A stretch of 64,000 bases of DNA from Aquabacterium sp. (GCF_016195855.1 NZ_JACPYU010000003.1:434001-498000); one strand, 5' to 3'; positions 1-10,292 are shown, numbered from the stretch's first letter. Translations and numbers: made by a program. Notes: generated from the letters alone by a model not told the origin.

Positions 1-3000
1 GATGCCGGCGCCAATGACGACGTCGTCATCGCGGGTGGTGGCCATGACATGGTTGACGGCGGATCCGGCACCGACATCTACCACCTCAACGGCACGCTGG
101 ACTCCTACAAGATCGAGACGATTGACGCGCACACCTACAAACTTATCGACCTGAGAGCTGAGTCCCCCGATGGCACGGCACAAATTACCAACTTTGAAAA
201 AATAACGTTCAGCCTTGGGGGAACCGAAGCAACGGTCAATTTGGGCACCGATCAACCCCTGACGGCGAACGACCAACTCGTTGTCAGCCCGGACACCTCC
301 GGAAACTACGTCATACCCGTCGCCACGCTGATCGGCAATGATCTGGACTTCCAAGGTGACGCGTTGCATGTCACCTCGGTACTGAACGCTTTTGGTGGTC
401 AAGTAAAGATTGTCGGAACCAACGTTGTCTTCACGCCTACGGCGGGTTTCGCGGGCACACCCTCATTCCAATACAAGATTGCCGACAGCAAAGGCAATGC
501 AGCCATCACGCTGGAACAGACAGATGTTCCCGGCACGTTCGCTGAGATGAAAGGCACGGTCTATCTCAAAACCAGTACTGCTCCATCAGATCCCGACTAC
601 GTCAAACAGTATTACCTCAATGAGGTCGGAGCAGACAAAGTCTGGCCCACAGTCACCGGCAAGGGCGTGTCTGTGCTTGTACTGGAACCCGGCGGCAAGT
701 ACGCAATAGGTCCAGAGTACGCCGATCTCAGTACACCTGACTTGGCCCCGAATGCAGGCTCGTCCTTCCTTGCTAGCAAGGATTTAACTAAGAGCCAGCA
801 CGCCACGCTTGTTGCCTCAATCATCGGCGCAGCTCGCAATGATATTGGCGGGGTTGGTGTTGCGTATAACGCGCAACTCAACACGGTGTCTCTTGGAGGC
901 GGTACGACAGTCGATGCCTTTTGGTACGCCAAGCAGATTGGCAGCATGACCTCATACGACGTTGTCAACAACAGTTGGGGACAGGCAGACGACTTCTTCC
1001 CAGATCAGTTGTCGAGGTCCTACGATCTAAGTGCCATACGTGACGCTGCAACGCACGGGCGCGGAGGGAAAGGGAGCATCGTTGTTATAGGTTCCGGCAA
1101 CTCCCGGCAGCTTGGCGAAGATACCGGGCTAACATCATTGACCAGCAATCCGTATTCCATCACGGTTGGCGCAATCAACTATCCAGCTGACCTTGGCGCC
1201 GGAGCCGTCACAACGGCGGAGTTCAGCACCCCTGGCGCCAACGTATTCATATCGGCACCAGGGTCGGAGATCACCGCGACAGGTAAAAGCCTAATCAATG
1301 CTGATGGCTCCGCATTGCAACCCGCGTCAATCACCTCGCTCGGCACGTCGTTCGCGACCCCAATAGTTTCTGGCGTAGTCGCGCTCATGCTAGAAGCTAA
1401 TCCGCAACTCAGCTATAGAGATGTTCAGGAGATTTTGGCAATTTCTGCAAACCGCTCAAGACTGAAATCAGCCAGCAGTTGGTCCGGCAATGCTGCCGTC
1501 GCGATCAATGGTGGCGGGTTCAACTTCAGTCGAGACTATGGGTTTGGAGAGGTCGATGCGCGCGCAGCGGTACGCTTAGCTGAGACTTGGCGGACAAGTA
1601 TGGGTGCGCTTTACACGCAGTCAACCGCTGCCCAGACCGCAAGTTCCGTCGCCGACCTCGGGCAGCAAACATTGCTGTTCAGCATTGGCCAGAACATGCG
1701 TGTCGAACAAGCAGTTGTGAGTTTGAACATCACTCAAGACCGTTGGTCTGATCTGGTTGTCAAACTGATATCCCCAAGCGGGACGGAGTCCATCTTGCTG
1801 AATCAGCCGGGCTCATATCAGGGCACGGAGAAACAAGCAACAAATGGATATGCATCGCAATTAAGTCTCGATATCACCAGCAACCAATTCAGAGGCGAAG
1901 AGGCAAAAAAACAAGGCAACGGTCAATGGCAATTGATCATTCAAGACAAAGCCATAGGGCATGCAACTTCAAATGTTTCTGCATCCCTACAACTCCTGGG
2001 AAGCGCAGAAAAGATTATTAACAATCAATACTTCCTAACCGATGACTATGCCGCCTCACCGACTTGGATCATCAGCGATCCAAATGGCGGCATAGACGAA
2101 CTCAACGCCGCAGCAGTAACCGGCAATATCAGGCTTGACCTGAGCGCAGCAACGGGAAGCAATGTCGCAGGAAAAACCATCACCATTCAATCTGGTATTG
2201 AAAGTGTAATCGGTGGAGATGGCGACGACACATTGATAGCAGCGGCGACTGGCAGCCATCTGACAGGTGGTCATGGGCGTGATTCATTGATTGGTGGTAC
2301 AGGTGGTGATCTGCTGTATGCAGACGAGGGAGCCGACACAGTAACAGGCGGAGGTGGCGCCGACCTCTTCGTGGTAAATGCTCAATCAGTGTTTACTGTC
2401 ATCATCAATGACTTTTCGCCTAGCGATACTGAAGGAATTTTGGTTATAGGGACTGGACTGAATTTCAGTTCATTGATTTTCTCATCGAACTCGGAAGGAG
2501 TAGATGCCACCCTACCGAACGGAAAGATCATACGATTCAAGGGCCTCACCATTGAGAAAATCAACAATCCCATTTATTGGGGCTTCACTGGCAATATAAA
2601 CAACATCCCATCGCCTGGCAGCCCTTTATTCGTCAGCAACAATGTCATTCGATCCGGTGCAGACCCAATCATTGGTTCGGTAGATATTATTGGACATACG
2701 TCCCCCCCGACGCCAATAGATACTGTGATTCGTGAATTTGGTGGGGCAAGTAGCGGCTCCAACCTCTACCTTGATCCCAGCAAGTATCAGTTTTTCACAA
2801 TAGGGCCAGGCAGTGGAAGAGTGGATAATCTTGATCCAAACAAAACTGCCATACTCTCGTTCTCTAATTTACACACCATCAATGGCTTACCTTATACCTA
2901 TAGCTATACAGCACTAACCAAAGGAGTTACCAGCGCCTCCTGGCAAGACGCATACCCCATCTCCAACAGCGATCAATCACCAAGCTTCTACAATTTCGTC

Positions 3001-6000
3001 CAATCCGATCAATATGCAATAGGAAAGCAAAGTGTACTGAACTCTGCAAGTTGGAAAAAGGGCACTATAGCAGACGACTATATCGTTAGCGCTGACACCC
3101 CCATTCCAACAGGCATCGATAGTGTCACCTGGAACACCAAGATCAATGCAATCAAGGTAAACGGTCGCCAAGTTATCGATGCAGATTCAGGAAACGACAC
3201 AGTTGTAGGCTCATCAAGGGATGAACTCATCATAGGTGGACAAGGAAATGATTCCATATATGGTGGAGGTGGAAATGATCTTCTTCAGGGCGGAACAGGC
3301 ACCGATCGATACATCATTAAGCGCGGGGACGGGATATCAACCACCGTCCAAGACTCACCCGGAGAAGGCAATATTCTCGAATTCAGCGACTCTAAACGAG
3401 AAGATGCCAAATTCACTGTAAAACCAGTCGGTCAACTAAACGGCGCCACCAATCAACAGGCTTATAGCCTCGTCATTCAAGTCGGAAGCGAAACAGTCAC
3501 CGTTCTCAACTGGAACTCGTTAGAAAAAAACATATTCACAACTGACAATTCAAGTTTACCCCAACCAATTGAGCAAATTGATTTTAGCAACGGCAGCGTC
3601 AATACAGCCACGTTGGCCAACATGGGGTGGTCAACATATGGTACTGAATTGAGCGACTTAATAAGTGGATTGAAAAACAACCTCAACTCCATCAATGTGA
3701 ATGGAGGCACTGGCAATGATCTCATCGTTGGCACAGGTAGCTCCGATTACATCGATGGAGGAAATGGATCGGACACAGTTTTTGGCCTAGAAGGCAACGA
3801 TACACTTATTGCAGACGATTCAGCAGATGTTTTGGCTGGCGGCCTGGACAATGATGTTTACTATATAAACACACCCAATACACCCTCTATCCGTGAAGAC
3901 TTGAACAGCGGGGAAGACACTGTTCACTACAGCAACAGAGCATCTTATATCATTCCCACGAATGTAGAGAATCTAATTCTCGACTCTACAAACCCATCAA
4001 CTCTTCAAGGCAACGCCGCTTCAAACAAAATAACTGGCAATATAGGCAACGACGTCATCATTGGCGGCTCGGGAAACGACACACTGGAAGGTGGAGGCGG
4101 CCGTGATTTATTTACCTTCAAAAAAGGCTTTGGGCAAGACACGATTGTAGACCACAGGGGCTCCATCCCAGAAACCGAAAATAGTATCCTCTCGTTTGAT
4201 TCCACATACACCATCGAAGACTTGCGAGTTACTCATCAAGCTCTTTCAAGTGATGCAAAAATTTCATTCACTCAAGGCGATAGCATCACTCTTCAAGGGT
4301 GGTATACACGTTCAACAAAACCTTTGTGGACAGCACTATTCCCCATAGATATGGGGAAGGCAAACAACATATCTCTTGATTACATACTTTCCGCAAACTG
4401 GACAAGCGGCACCGCTAGCAATGATGTACTAAGCACCAATCAATCCAACGCGTGGATAGTCGCAGGCGATGGCTCAGATGCAGTTCATGCGCAAGGTGGC
4501 TCGAATATGCTGATAGGAGCTGGAGGTGACGATACACTTTCGGGAGGTGTGGACTCGGACACGATGATTGGCGGAGCAGGCTCGGATCAAATGGAGGGTG
4601 GCAGCGGTGATGATTTATATATTATTGACGATCAGGACCGTATTAGCGAAAGCAAAAATATGGGAACCGATAGCGTCGTATCTCTAGCGGGAAACTATAC
4701 CCTTCCAGATAATGTCGAAAATATTCAAATTTCCGAAAATGCCGCAATGAGTTCACCTGAAAGTGATTTCAGCTACGCAGGAGGCAATGAAATAGCCAAC
4801 CGCATAGAAGGAAACAGCCTCAACAACTACCTGATCGGCAACGCTGGAGACGACACTATTATTGGTGGACTAGGTAATGACACAATTGATGGCGGATATG
4901 GCTTCGACACCTACTCTGTATCGGGCGTAGATGAAATATTCGATCAAGACAGCGGAAACACGATTCAATTCACATCCCAATCCCCTCTTGACCATCTCAC
5001 TTTTTCCAGACAGACAAACGATCTAGTTGTCCAATCATCCAACCTGATGGACGTCGCATATGTAAACTCGTTCTCACAGGATGGAAAAACATCCAACATC
5101 AAACAAATTCAAATTATAGATAAATCTGGGAATATTCTCCAAACAATATCAGGAGAATCTGCTCTTGCGGACATCAACGCCACGTCAACAACAACACGAC
5201 CAGATAGCAGCATTAAATGGATGGGATGGGCATCATCAGAAAGTTATACAGGCACATCTTTAAACGATTGGCTCGATGGTGACGGCGGCTTCGATTCAAT
5301 TAATGGAGGGGGTGGCCGCGACACAATTGTAGGCAACGGCAATGTGCGCGGAGGGACAGAAGACGATTTTATAGTTATTGCATACCCTGCAACTGGCACA
5401 ACAGCAGCATCAACTATTTATGGCGACGAAGGAAATGATGTGATCATTTCAAATGATCGCTGGGGCACGTCTCTAAACAGCAAAAACCTTAATGGTGGCA
5501 GCGGAGATGACACCATCGTCAGCGGTGTTGGAAATGACGTATTGATCGGTGGGGCTGGCAATGACTTGCTAAGCGGAGGACTGGGCAATGACGAGTACAT
5601 TTACTCCAATGGAGATGGCTATGACCGAATACTTAGCCTCGGCATTGGTATGTACCAAATTTATGGGCAAGGCAACTATACAACTGAAGTCACCTCATCA
5701 GATAGCCAAGGCTCAGACACATTAACATTCGCCGACCTCTCAATTGACCAAATTGAGTTTCACCGCCGCAGCCCCAAAGAATTGGAGATCACAAATAAAT
5801 CAAAACCCGCCGAAGGAGTTGTATTAGACAATTTCTTTGAAACAGACTACGAGTTCTGGCCAAGTGGAACGAAGAACTCCCTCAAGATAAATAGCGTTGA
5901 AACAATCAAAGTACTGAATTCAGCCAAAACAGGATACCAATACCTAAACCGCGATCAAATCGCCCTCATGACCACCGCCACCGAAGATCAAGATTTTTAC

Positions 6001-6633
6001 TACGGAAGTGAAGGCCCAAATTATTTTGATGGCAAAGGGGGGGCTGACGTTATTGGCGGCAACAATGGGAACGATTCTCTGTATGGTGGGCTTGGTATTG
6101 ATCAGCTAACAGGAGAGAACGGAAATGATGAACTCCATGGCGGCGATCAGGACGACTACTTGTACGGCAATCAAGGGGATGACACCCTCTATGGCGACGC
6201 CGGCAACGACGCCTTGTATGGTGGAACGGGGGTAGACTCTTTATACGGCGGTGCAGGCAATGACAGTTATTATTTCAATCTCGGGAACAACATAGACACC
6301 ATTACAGAATCAGAGGGCTCAGACTCTCTGACATTTACAGACATTGCATACAACAAACTGTGGTTCAGCACATATAACGCAACAGATCTTATAATCAGCG
6401 TTTTAGGAACTAGTGATCAAACAGTGATTCGCAACTGGCAAAGTTCACCATCTGCCCACATCGAGCTCATTCGTGACTCAAGTGGCAGAATGCTAAGCGA
6501 TTATTCAGTTTCATCATTGGTTAATGCAATGGCATCGTTCAACATTAATCCTGTCTCTGTAACGTCAATGCCCGTAGATCCTTCGCTAAGTAATACTTTG
6601 AATGGGGCTTGGCGAACACCGGCTACGCCATAG
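1..6633 (+). CDS. Giant RTX protein with subtilisin-like (S8) protease module, 5' partial
   Basis: The reading frame is open from base 1 and already encodes a GGxGxD repeat there, so the N-terminus lies outside the window. Counting the first codon as residue 1: RTX repeat 1-25, cadherin/Ig-like domain about 86-165, S8 peptidase about 200-530, P-domain-like beta module about 547-670, then repeated GGxGxDxU calcium-binding blocks (near bases 2215, 3190, 3700, 4040, 4480, 4800, 5270, 5500 and 6020-6260). The C-terminus resembles that of type I secreted RTX proteins. The peptidase keeps His267 (QHATLVA), oxyanion Asn323/324 (NNSWG) and Ser450 (GTSFATP), but the catalytic Asp position is Glu229 (VLEPGG). 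Base composition is visibly AT-richer than the rest of the window, most strongly after about 1.6 kb, which suggests transfer or a relaxed, repeat-driven composition. No type I exporter genes are in view. Role inferred: a secreted or cell-surface calcium-dependent adhesin or protease. Confidence 0.93.
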   Translation, partial: DAGANDDVVIAGGGHDMVDGGSGTDIYHLNGTLDSYKIETIDAHTYKLIDLRAESPDGTAQITNFEKITFSLGGTEATVNLGTDQPLTANDQLVVSPDTSGNYVIPVATLIGNDLDFQGDALHVTSVLNAFGGQVKIVGTNVVFTPTAGFAGTPSFQYKIADSKGNAAITLEQTDVPGTFAEMKGTVYLKTSTAPSDPDYVKQYYLNEVGADKVWPTVTGKGVSVLVLEPGGKYAIGPEYADLSTPDLAPNAGSSFLASKDLTKSQHATLVASIIGAARNDIGGVGVAYNAQLNTVSLGGGTTVDAFWYAKQIGSMTSYDVVNNSWGQADDFFPDQLSRSYDLSAIRDAATHGRGGKGSIVVIGSGNSRQLGEDTGLTSLTSNPYSITVGAINYPADLGAGAVTTAEFSTPGANVFISAPGSEITATGKSLINADGSALQPASITSLGTSFATPIVSGVVALMLEANPQLSYRDVQEILAISANRSRLKSASSWSGNAAVAINGGGFNFSRDYGFGEVDARAAVRLAETWRTSMGALYTQSTAAQTASSVADLGQQTLLFSIGQNMRVEQAVVSLNITQDRWSDLVVKLISPSGTESILLNQPGSYQGTEKQATNGYASQLSLDITSNQFRGEEAKKQGNGQWQLIIQDKAIGHATSNVSASLQLLGSAEKIINNQYFLTDDYAASPTWIISDPNGGIDELNAAAVTGNIRLDLSAATGSNVAGKTITIQSGIESVIGGDGDDTLIAAATGSHLTGGHGRDSLIGGTGGDLLYADEGADTVTGGGGADLFVVNAQSVFTVIINDFSPSDTEGILVIGTGLNFSSLIFSSNSEGVDATLPNGKIIRFKGLTIEKINNPIYWGFTGNINNIPSPGSPLFVSNNVIRSGADPIIGSVDIIGHTSPPTPIDTVIREFGGASSGSNLYLDPSKYQFFTIGPGSGRVDNLDPNKTAILSFSNLHTINGLPYTYSYTALTKGVTSASWQDAYPISNSDQSPSFYNFVQSDQYAIGKQSVLNSASWKKGTIADDYIVSADTPIPTGIDSVTWNTKINAIKVNGRQVIDADSGNDTVVGSSRDELIIGGQGNDSIYGGGGNDLLQGGTGTDRYIIKRGDGISTTVQDSPGEGNILEFSDSKREDAKFTVKPVGQLNGATNQQAYSLVIQVGSETVTVLNWNSLEKNIFTTDNSSLPQPIEQIDFSNGSVNTATLANMGWSTYGTELSDLISGLKNNLNSINVNGGTGNDLIVGTGSSDYIDGGNGSDTVFGLEGNDTLIADDSADVLAGGLDNDVYYINTPNTPSIREDLNSGEDTVHYSNRASYIIPTNVENLILDSTNPSTLQGNAASNKITGNIGNDVIIGGSGNDTLEGGGGRDLFTFKKGFGQDTIVDHRGSIPETENSILSFDSTYTIEDLRVTHQALSSDAKISFTQGDSITLQGWYTRSTKPLWTALFPIDMGKANNISLDYILSANWTSGTASNDVLSTNQSNAWIVAGDGSDAVHAQGGSNMLIGAGGDDTLSGGVDSDTMIGGAGSDQMEGGSGDDLYIIDDQDRISESKNMGTDSVVSLAGNYTLPDNVENIQISENAAMSSPESDFSYAGGNEIANRIEGNSLNNYLIGNAGDDTIIGGLGNDTIDGGYGFDTYSVSGVDEIFDQDSGNTIQFTSQSPLDHLTFSRQTNDLVVQSSNLMDVAYVNSFSQDGKTSNIKQIQIIDKSGNILQTISGESALADINATSTTTRPDSSIKWMGWASSESYTGTSLNDWLDGDGGFDSINGGGGRDTIVGNGNVRGGTEDDFIVIAYPATGTTAASTIYGDEGNDVIISNDRWGTSLNSKNLNGGSGDDTIVSGVGNDVLIGGAGNDLLSGGLGNDEYIYSNGDGYDRILSLGIGMYQIYGQGNYTTEVTSSDSQGSDTLTFADLSIDQIEFHRRSPKELEITNKSKPAEGVVLDNFFETDYEFWPSGTKNSLKINSVETIKVLNSAKTGYQYLNRDQIALMTTATEDQDFYYGSEGPNYFDGKGGADVIGGNNGNDSLYGGLGIDQLTGENGNDELHGGDQDDYLYGNQGDDTLYGDAGNDALYGGTGVDSLYGGAGNDSYYFNLGNNIDTITESEGSDSLTFTDIAYNKLWFSTYNATDLIISVLGTSDQTVIRNWQSSPSAHIELIRDSSGRMLSDYSVSSLVNAMASFNINPVSVTSMPVDPSLSNTLNGAWRTPATP

Positions 6634-6690
6634 CCTCAAGGGCAAGGCGTAACACACCCTCAATGACCGCTTAATTGAAAGTCACTTCGA

Positions 6691-7443
6691 TCAAGCACCC
6701 AGATACGCCGCCTGCACCTGCGGGTTGCCCAGCAACTCGCGTGCAGGCCCTGACAAGACCACCTCACCCGAATCCAGCACATAGGCGCGGTCGGCCATCT
6801 CCAGCGCGCGGTGCGCGTTCTGCTCGACCAGCAGCACGGTCACGCCCTGCTGGGCCACATCGCGCACCACCTCGAAGATCTTGTCGACCATGATGGGGGC
6901 CAGGCCCATGGAGGGCTCGTCCAGCAGAAGCAGCCTGGGCTTGGCCAACAAGGCTCGCCCCATCGCCAGCATCTGCTGCTCGCCACCGGACAAGGTGCCG
7001 GCCAGTTGCCTGTGGCGCTCTTTCAGGCGAGGGAAGCGCTGGTAGACCGACTCGATATCGGCTTCGATCTGGGCCTTGTCATGGCGCAGGTAAGCCCCCA
7101 TGCGCAGGTTCTCGTCGATGCTCATGCGCGTGAAGATGCCACGCCCCTCGGGCACCATGACCAGGCCTTGCGACACCAGCGTCCATGCGCCCTGCCCCTG
7201 GATGCTGCGCCCGTCGAACAGCACCTCGCCGGACTGCGGCGCCAGCAGGCCACAGATGGCCTTGAGCGTGGTGGTCTTGCCTGCCCCATTCGCCCCAATG
7301 AGGCTGACCAGCTCACCTTGATGCAAGTCCATGCTCAGGTGCTTGACGGCCTTGATGCCGCCATAGGACACGCTGAGATCACGCACGGCCAGCAGTGGGG
7401 TCGATGAGGTCGTGTTCACGGGAGACATGTTGCTTGGGCTCAT
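6691..7443 (-). CDS. livF: Branched-chain amino-acid-type ABC transporter, ATP-binding protein LivF
   Basis: One of two cytoplasmic ATPases powering a LivHM-type importer for branched-chain amino acids or related amides and acids. The 250-residue protein has Walker A (GANGAGKTT), the LSGGEQQML signature, Walker B (LLLLDEPSMGL) and the H-loop region (LLVEQNAHRAL). The TLSGGEQQMLAMGRALL and EPSMGLAP segments are characteristic of LivF rather than LivG. It is the last gene of livH-livM-livG-livF. The frame extends to a TTG at 7458 overlapping the livG stop by a few bases, and a further ATG lies at 7428. None of the three candidates has a good Shine-Dalgarno, so the ATG at 7443 is a choice. No LivJ/K binding protein is in the window, so the substrate is not determined. 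Confidence 0.9.
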   Translation of the reverse strand: MSPSNMSPVNTTSSTPLLAVRDLSVSYGGIKAVKHLSMDLHQGELVSLIGANGAGKTTTLKAICGLLAPQSGEVLFDGRSIQGQGAWTLVSQGLVMVPEGRGIFTRMSIDENLRMGAYLRHDKAQIEADIESVYQRFPRLKERHRQLAGTLSGGEQQMLAMGRALLAKPRLLLLDEPSMGLAPIMVDKIFEVVRDVAQQGVTVLLVEQNAHRALEMADRAYVLDSGEVVLSGPARELLGNPQVQAAYLGA

Positions 7444-7454
7444 GCGCGGCGGTG

Positions 7455-8246
7455 TCAATGGGCAGGCTGGTGTGCGCCACCCAGGTAGGCGGCGATCACG
7501 GCCGGATCACGCTGCACCTGTGCAGGCGAGCCCGAGGCAATCAGCTTACCCTGGTCCAGCACGGTCACGTGGTCACACAGGCCCATGACCAGCTTCACGT
7601 CATGCTCGATCAGCAGCACCGACCGGCCTTGCTGGCGGATGCGCTCGATCAGCTCGCGCAGTTGCACCTTCTCGGTGGCGTTCATGCCGGCGGCAGGCTC
7701 GTCCAGCGCCAGCAGCTTGGGCTCGGTGGCCAGTGCCCGCGCGATCTCCAGGCGGCGCTGGTCGCCATAGCTCAGGGTGCGCGCGGTCTGGCTGCCCTTG
7801 CCCGACAGGCCGACAAAATCCAGCAAGGCCATGGCGTCGCGCGTGATCATGGCCTCTTCGTGCGTGAAGGCCTTGGTGCGCAACAGCGCTTGCCACCAGC
7901 CCACCTTCGTGCGCACATGGCGCCCCACGCGGACGTTGTCGAGCGCCGTCATGTCGGCAAACAGGCGGATGTTCTGAAAAGTACGGGCAATGCCCGCGCG
8001 CGCCACCTTGTGCACGGCCGTGGGCTTGTAGGCCTTGCCAGCCAGCTCGAAGCGGCCTTGATCAGATGGCACCAGGCCCGTGATCACATTGAAGAAGGTC
8101 GTCTTGCCCGCGCCATTGGGGCCAATCAGGCCATGCACGTGCCCGGCGGTGATGCTCAGCCCCACCTCACTCAAGGCCTGCACGCCACCAAAGCGTTTGG
8201 ACACGCCCGCCACGCTCAACAAGGTGCTGCCCATGTGCGTACTCAT
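7455..8246 (-). CDS. livG: Branched-chain amino-acid-type ABC transporter, ATP-binding protein LivG
   Basis: Second ATPase of the LivFGHM importer, 263 residues. It shows Walker A (GPNGAGKTTFFN), the signature TLSYGDQRRLEIARAL, Walker B (LLALDEPAAGMN) and the H-loop (LLIEHDVKLVM). The GMN/E-K insertion after Walker B and the ARTFQNIRLF segment are typical of LivG. Its ATG overlaps the livM stop by four bases (ATGA), so translation is probably coupled, and its own 3' end touches the livF start region. Order and orientation match a standard hydrophobic amino-acid transport operon. Substrate range is inferred from the family only. Confidence 0.93.
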   Translation of the reverse strand: MSTHMGSTLLSVAGVSKRFGGVQALSEVGLSITAGHVHGLIGPNGAGKTTFFNVITGLVPSDQGRFELAGKAYKPTAVHKVARAGIARTFQNIRLFADMTALDNVRVGRHVRTKVGWWQALLRTKAFTHEEAMITRDAMALLDFVGLSGKGSQTARTLSYGDQRRLEIARALATEPKLLALDEPAAGMNATEKVQLRELIERIRQQGRSVLLIEHDVKLVMGLCDHVTVLDQGKLIASGSPAQVQRDPAVIAAYLGGAHQPAH

Positions 8247-9340
8247 GCGCGGCCTCCTTGCGTGCCTTCATCGGGGATCAGGCGATCTTCATGGCGCGGC
8301 GAAGGCCACAAGCCACGCGGGCGCAGCAGCATGATGCCGATCATGGCCAGGGCCACCAGCAACTGCCGCAGGATGGCCGCATCCAGGCGCCCGCCCGTCA
8401 TGGCCTGCAAGGGCCCGGCGACATGGCGCAGCACTTCGGGCAATGCTGCCAGCAGGAAGGCGCCCAGGATCACGCCCGGGATGTGCCCCAGCCCGCCCAG
8501 CACCACCATGGCCACGACCATCACCGACTCCTGCAGGCTGAAGGACTCAGGCGAGACAAAGCCCTGGAAGCTGGCAAACAGCACACCCGAGACACCACCG
8601 AAAGTGGCGCCCAGACCGAAGGCCAGCAGCTTGAGGTTGCGCGTGTTCAGGCCCATGGCCTTGGCCGCGATCTCGTCTTCGCGGATGGCCAGCCAGGCCC
8701 GGCCCAGGCGCGAGTCATGCAAGCGCAGGCAGATGACCACGGCCACCACCACGATGACCAGGAACAGGTAGTAGTGCAGCGTGACGGGCGGCAGGGTCAG
8801 GCCAGCCACATGCCAGGGTTGCCCCAGGCTGACACCGCCCACGCTGATGGCATCGATGCTGTTGATGCCCTTGGGCCCGTTGGTGATGTTGATGGGCGCA
8901 TCCAGGTTGTTGAGAAACACGCGGATGATCTCGCCGAAACCCAGGGTGACGATGGCCAGGTAGTCACCACGCAGCTTGAGCGTGGGCGCGCCCAGCAACA
9001 CGCCCGCCAGCGCAGACACGCCCGCTGCAATCGGGATGGCCAGCCAGATGGGCGTGTGCAGTCCATCTGGGAACATGGCGGCAATGGCCGGGATGTTCTC
9101 GCTCAGGTGCGGCGAGGCCAGCAAGGCGAACATGTAGGCGCCCACGGCATAGAAGGCGATGTAGCCCAGGTCCAGCAGGCCGGCAAAGCCCACCACGATG
9201 TTCAGGCCCAGGGCCAGCAGGATGTAGAGCAAGGCTGTGTCGACGATGCGCACCCAGGCTTCGCCAAAGCCCTGCAGCAGCAGCGGCAGCACGGCCAGGG
9301 CCACGGCACTGATCAGGAAGGTGAGGAGACGGTTCTTCAT
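8243..9340 (-). CDS. livM: Branched-chain amino-acid-type ABC transporter, permease LivM
   Basis: Inner-membrane permease subunit of the LivHM channel, 365 residues with about ten hydrophobic segments. Family signatures are the YILLALGLNIVVGFAGLLDLG segment near residues 38-58, the GDYLAIVTLGFGEIIR segment and the EAA-like loop AIREDEIAAKAMGLN that contacts the ATPases. Length is normal for LivM. It starts 12 bases after the livH stop and overlaps livG by four bases, so the four transporter genes form one transcription unit. Confidence 0.92.
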   Translation of the reverse strand: MKNRLLTFLISAVALAVLPLLLQGFGEAWVRIVDTALLYILLALGLNIVVGFAGLLDLGYIAFYAVGAYMFALLASPHLSENIPAIAAMFPDGLHTPIWLAIPIAAGVSALAGVLLGAPTLKLRGDYLAIVTLGFGEIIRVFLNNLDAPINITNGPKGINSIDAISVGGVSLGQPWHVAGLTLPPVTLHYYLFLVIVVVAVVICLRLHDSRLGRAWLAIREDEIAAKAMGLNTRNLKLLAFGLGATFGGVSGVLFASFQGFVSPESFSLQESVMVVAMVVLGGLGHIPGVILGAFLLAALPEVLRHVAGPLQAMTGGRLDAAILRQLLVALAMIGIMLLRPRGLWPSPRHEDRLIPDEGTQGGRA

Positions 9341-9352
9341 CGCCCTGCCCCT

Positions 9353-10276
9353 TCAAGCCCGATCGGCCACGCGCTCACCCAGCAGGCCTTGCGGCCGCAA
9401 GGTCAGTACCAGGATCAGCACCGTGAAAGCGAAGATGTCCTGGTAGTTGCTGCCCAGCACGCCACCCGTCAGGTCGCCGATGTAACCTGCGCCCATGGCT
9501 TCGATGACGCCCAGCAGCACGCCGCCCACCATCGCGCCGCCCAGGTTGCCGATGCCGCCGAACACCGCCGCCGTGAAGGCTTTGAGGCCCGGCAGGAAGC
9601 CCATGGTGTGCTGCACCGAGCCATAGTTGGCCGCCCACATCACACCGGCCAGGGCCGCCAGGGCCGCACCGATGATGAATGTCGCCGAGATGACTTTGTC
9701 GGGCTGCACGCCCATCAACTGCGCCACACGCGGGTTCTCGGCCGTGGCACGCATGGCCCGGCCCAGCTTCGTGCCGTTGATCAGGAACATCAGGCCCGCC
9801 AGCGTCACGGCCGTCACGCCCAGGATCAGGATCTGCACCATGTTGATGGTGGCGCCCAGGATCTCGTAGGGCTCGTCGGGCAGCAGGATGGGGTAAGGCT
9901 TGTAATCGGGCTTCCAGATGATCATGGCCAGGGTCTGCAGCAGCAGGGACATGCCCATGGCCGTGATCAGCGGGGCCAGGCGCGGTGCGTTGCGCAGCGG
10001 CCGGTAGGCCAGCTTTTCGATCACGTAGTTCAAGGCCATGCAGGCCAGCATGGCCACCACCAGGGACAAGGCCAGCAAGGCCCAGCCGGGCAGGCCGCTG
10101 CCCTCCAGGTGGGTCACCACCGTCCAGCTCACCAGGGCCCCCACCATGAGCACCTCGCCATGGGCGAAGTTGATCAGGTTGATGATCCCGTAGACCATGG
10201 TGTAGCCCAGGGCCACCAGGGCATACATGCTGCCCAGCACCAGGCCGTTGATCAGTTGTTGAATGAAGGTATCCAC
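9353..10276 (-). CDS. livH: Branched-chain amino-acid-type ABC transporter, permease LivH
   Basis: Second inner-membrane permease, 307 residues, with the family hallmark YALVALGYTMVYGI followed by INFAHGEVLM near the N-terminus and an EAA-like loop (AMRATAENPRVAQLMG). The frame can be extended to an ATG at 10306, but that codon sits inside the stem-loop of the terminator of the upstream aldehyde dehydrogenase gene, so it would rarely be available. The GTG at 10276 (VDTFIQQLINGL) matches where LivH proteins normally begin and is preferred. First gene of livHMGF; its promoter must lie in, or upstream of, the short gap to 10345, unless transcription reads through from the dehydrogenase gene. Confidence 0.9.
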   Translation of the reverse strand: MDTFIQQLINGLVLGSMYALVALGYTMVYGIINLINFAHGEVLMVGALVSWTVVTHLEGSGLPGWALLALSLVVAMLACMALNYVIEKLAYRPLRNAPRLAPLITAMGMSLLLQTLAMIIWKPDYKPYPILLPDEPYEILGATINMVQILILGVTAVTLAGLMFLINGTKLGRAMRATAENPRVAQLMGVQPDKVISATFIIGAALAALAGVMWAANYGSVQHTMGFLPGLKAFTAAVFGGIGNLGGAMVGGVLLGVIEAMGAGYIGDLTGGVLGSNYQDIFAFTVLILVLTLRPQGLLGERVADRA

Positions 10277-10292
10277 GAGCTTCGCGACATGC

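Noticed and set aside
2200-6260. RTX region as DNA tandem repeats or a CRISPR-like array
   Set aside because: The periodicity is at protein level (GGxGxD nonapeptides) with variable codons; no conserved DNA repeat and spacer pattern.
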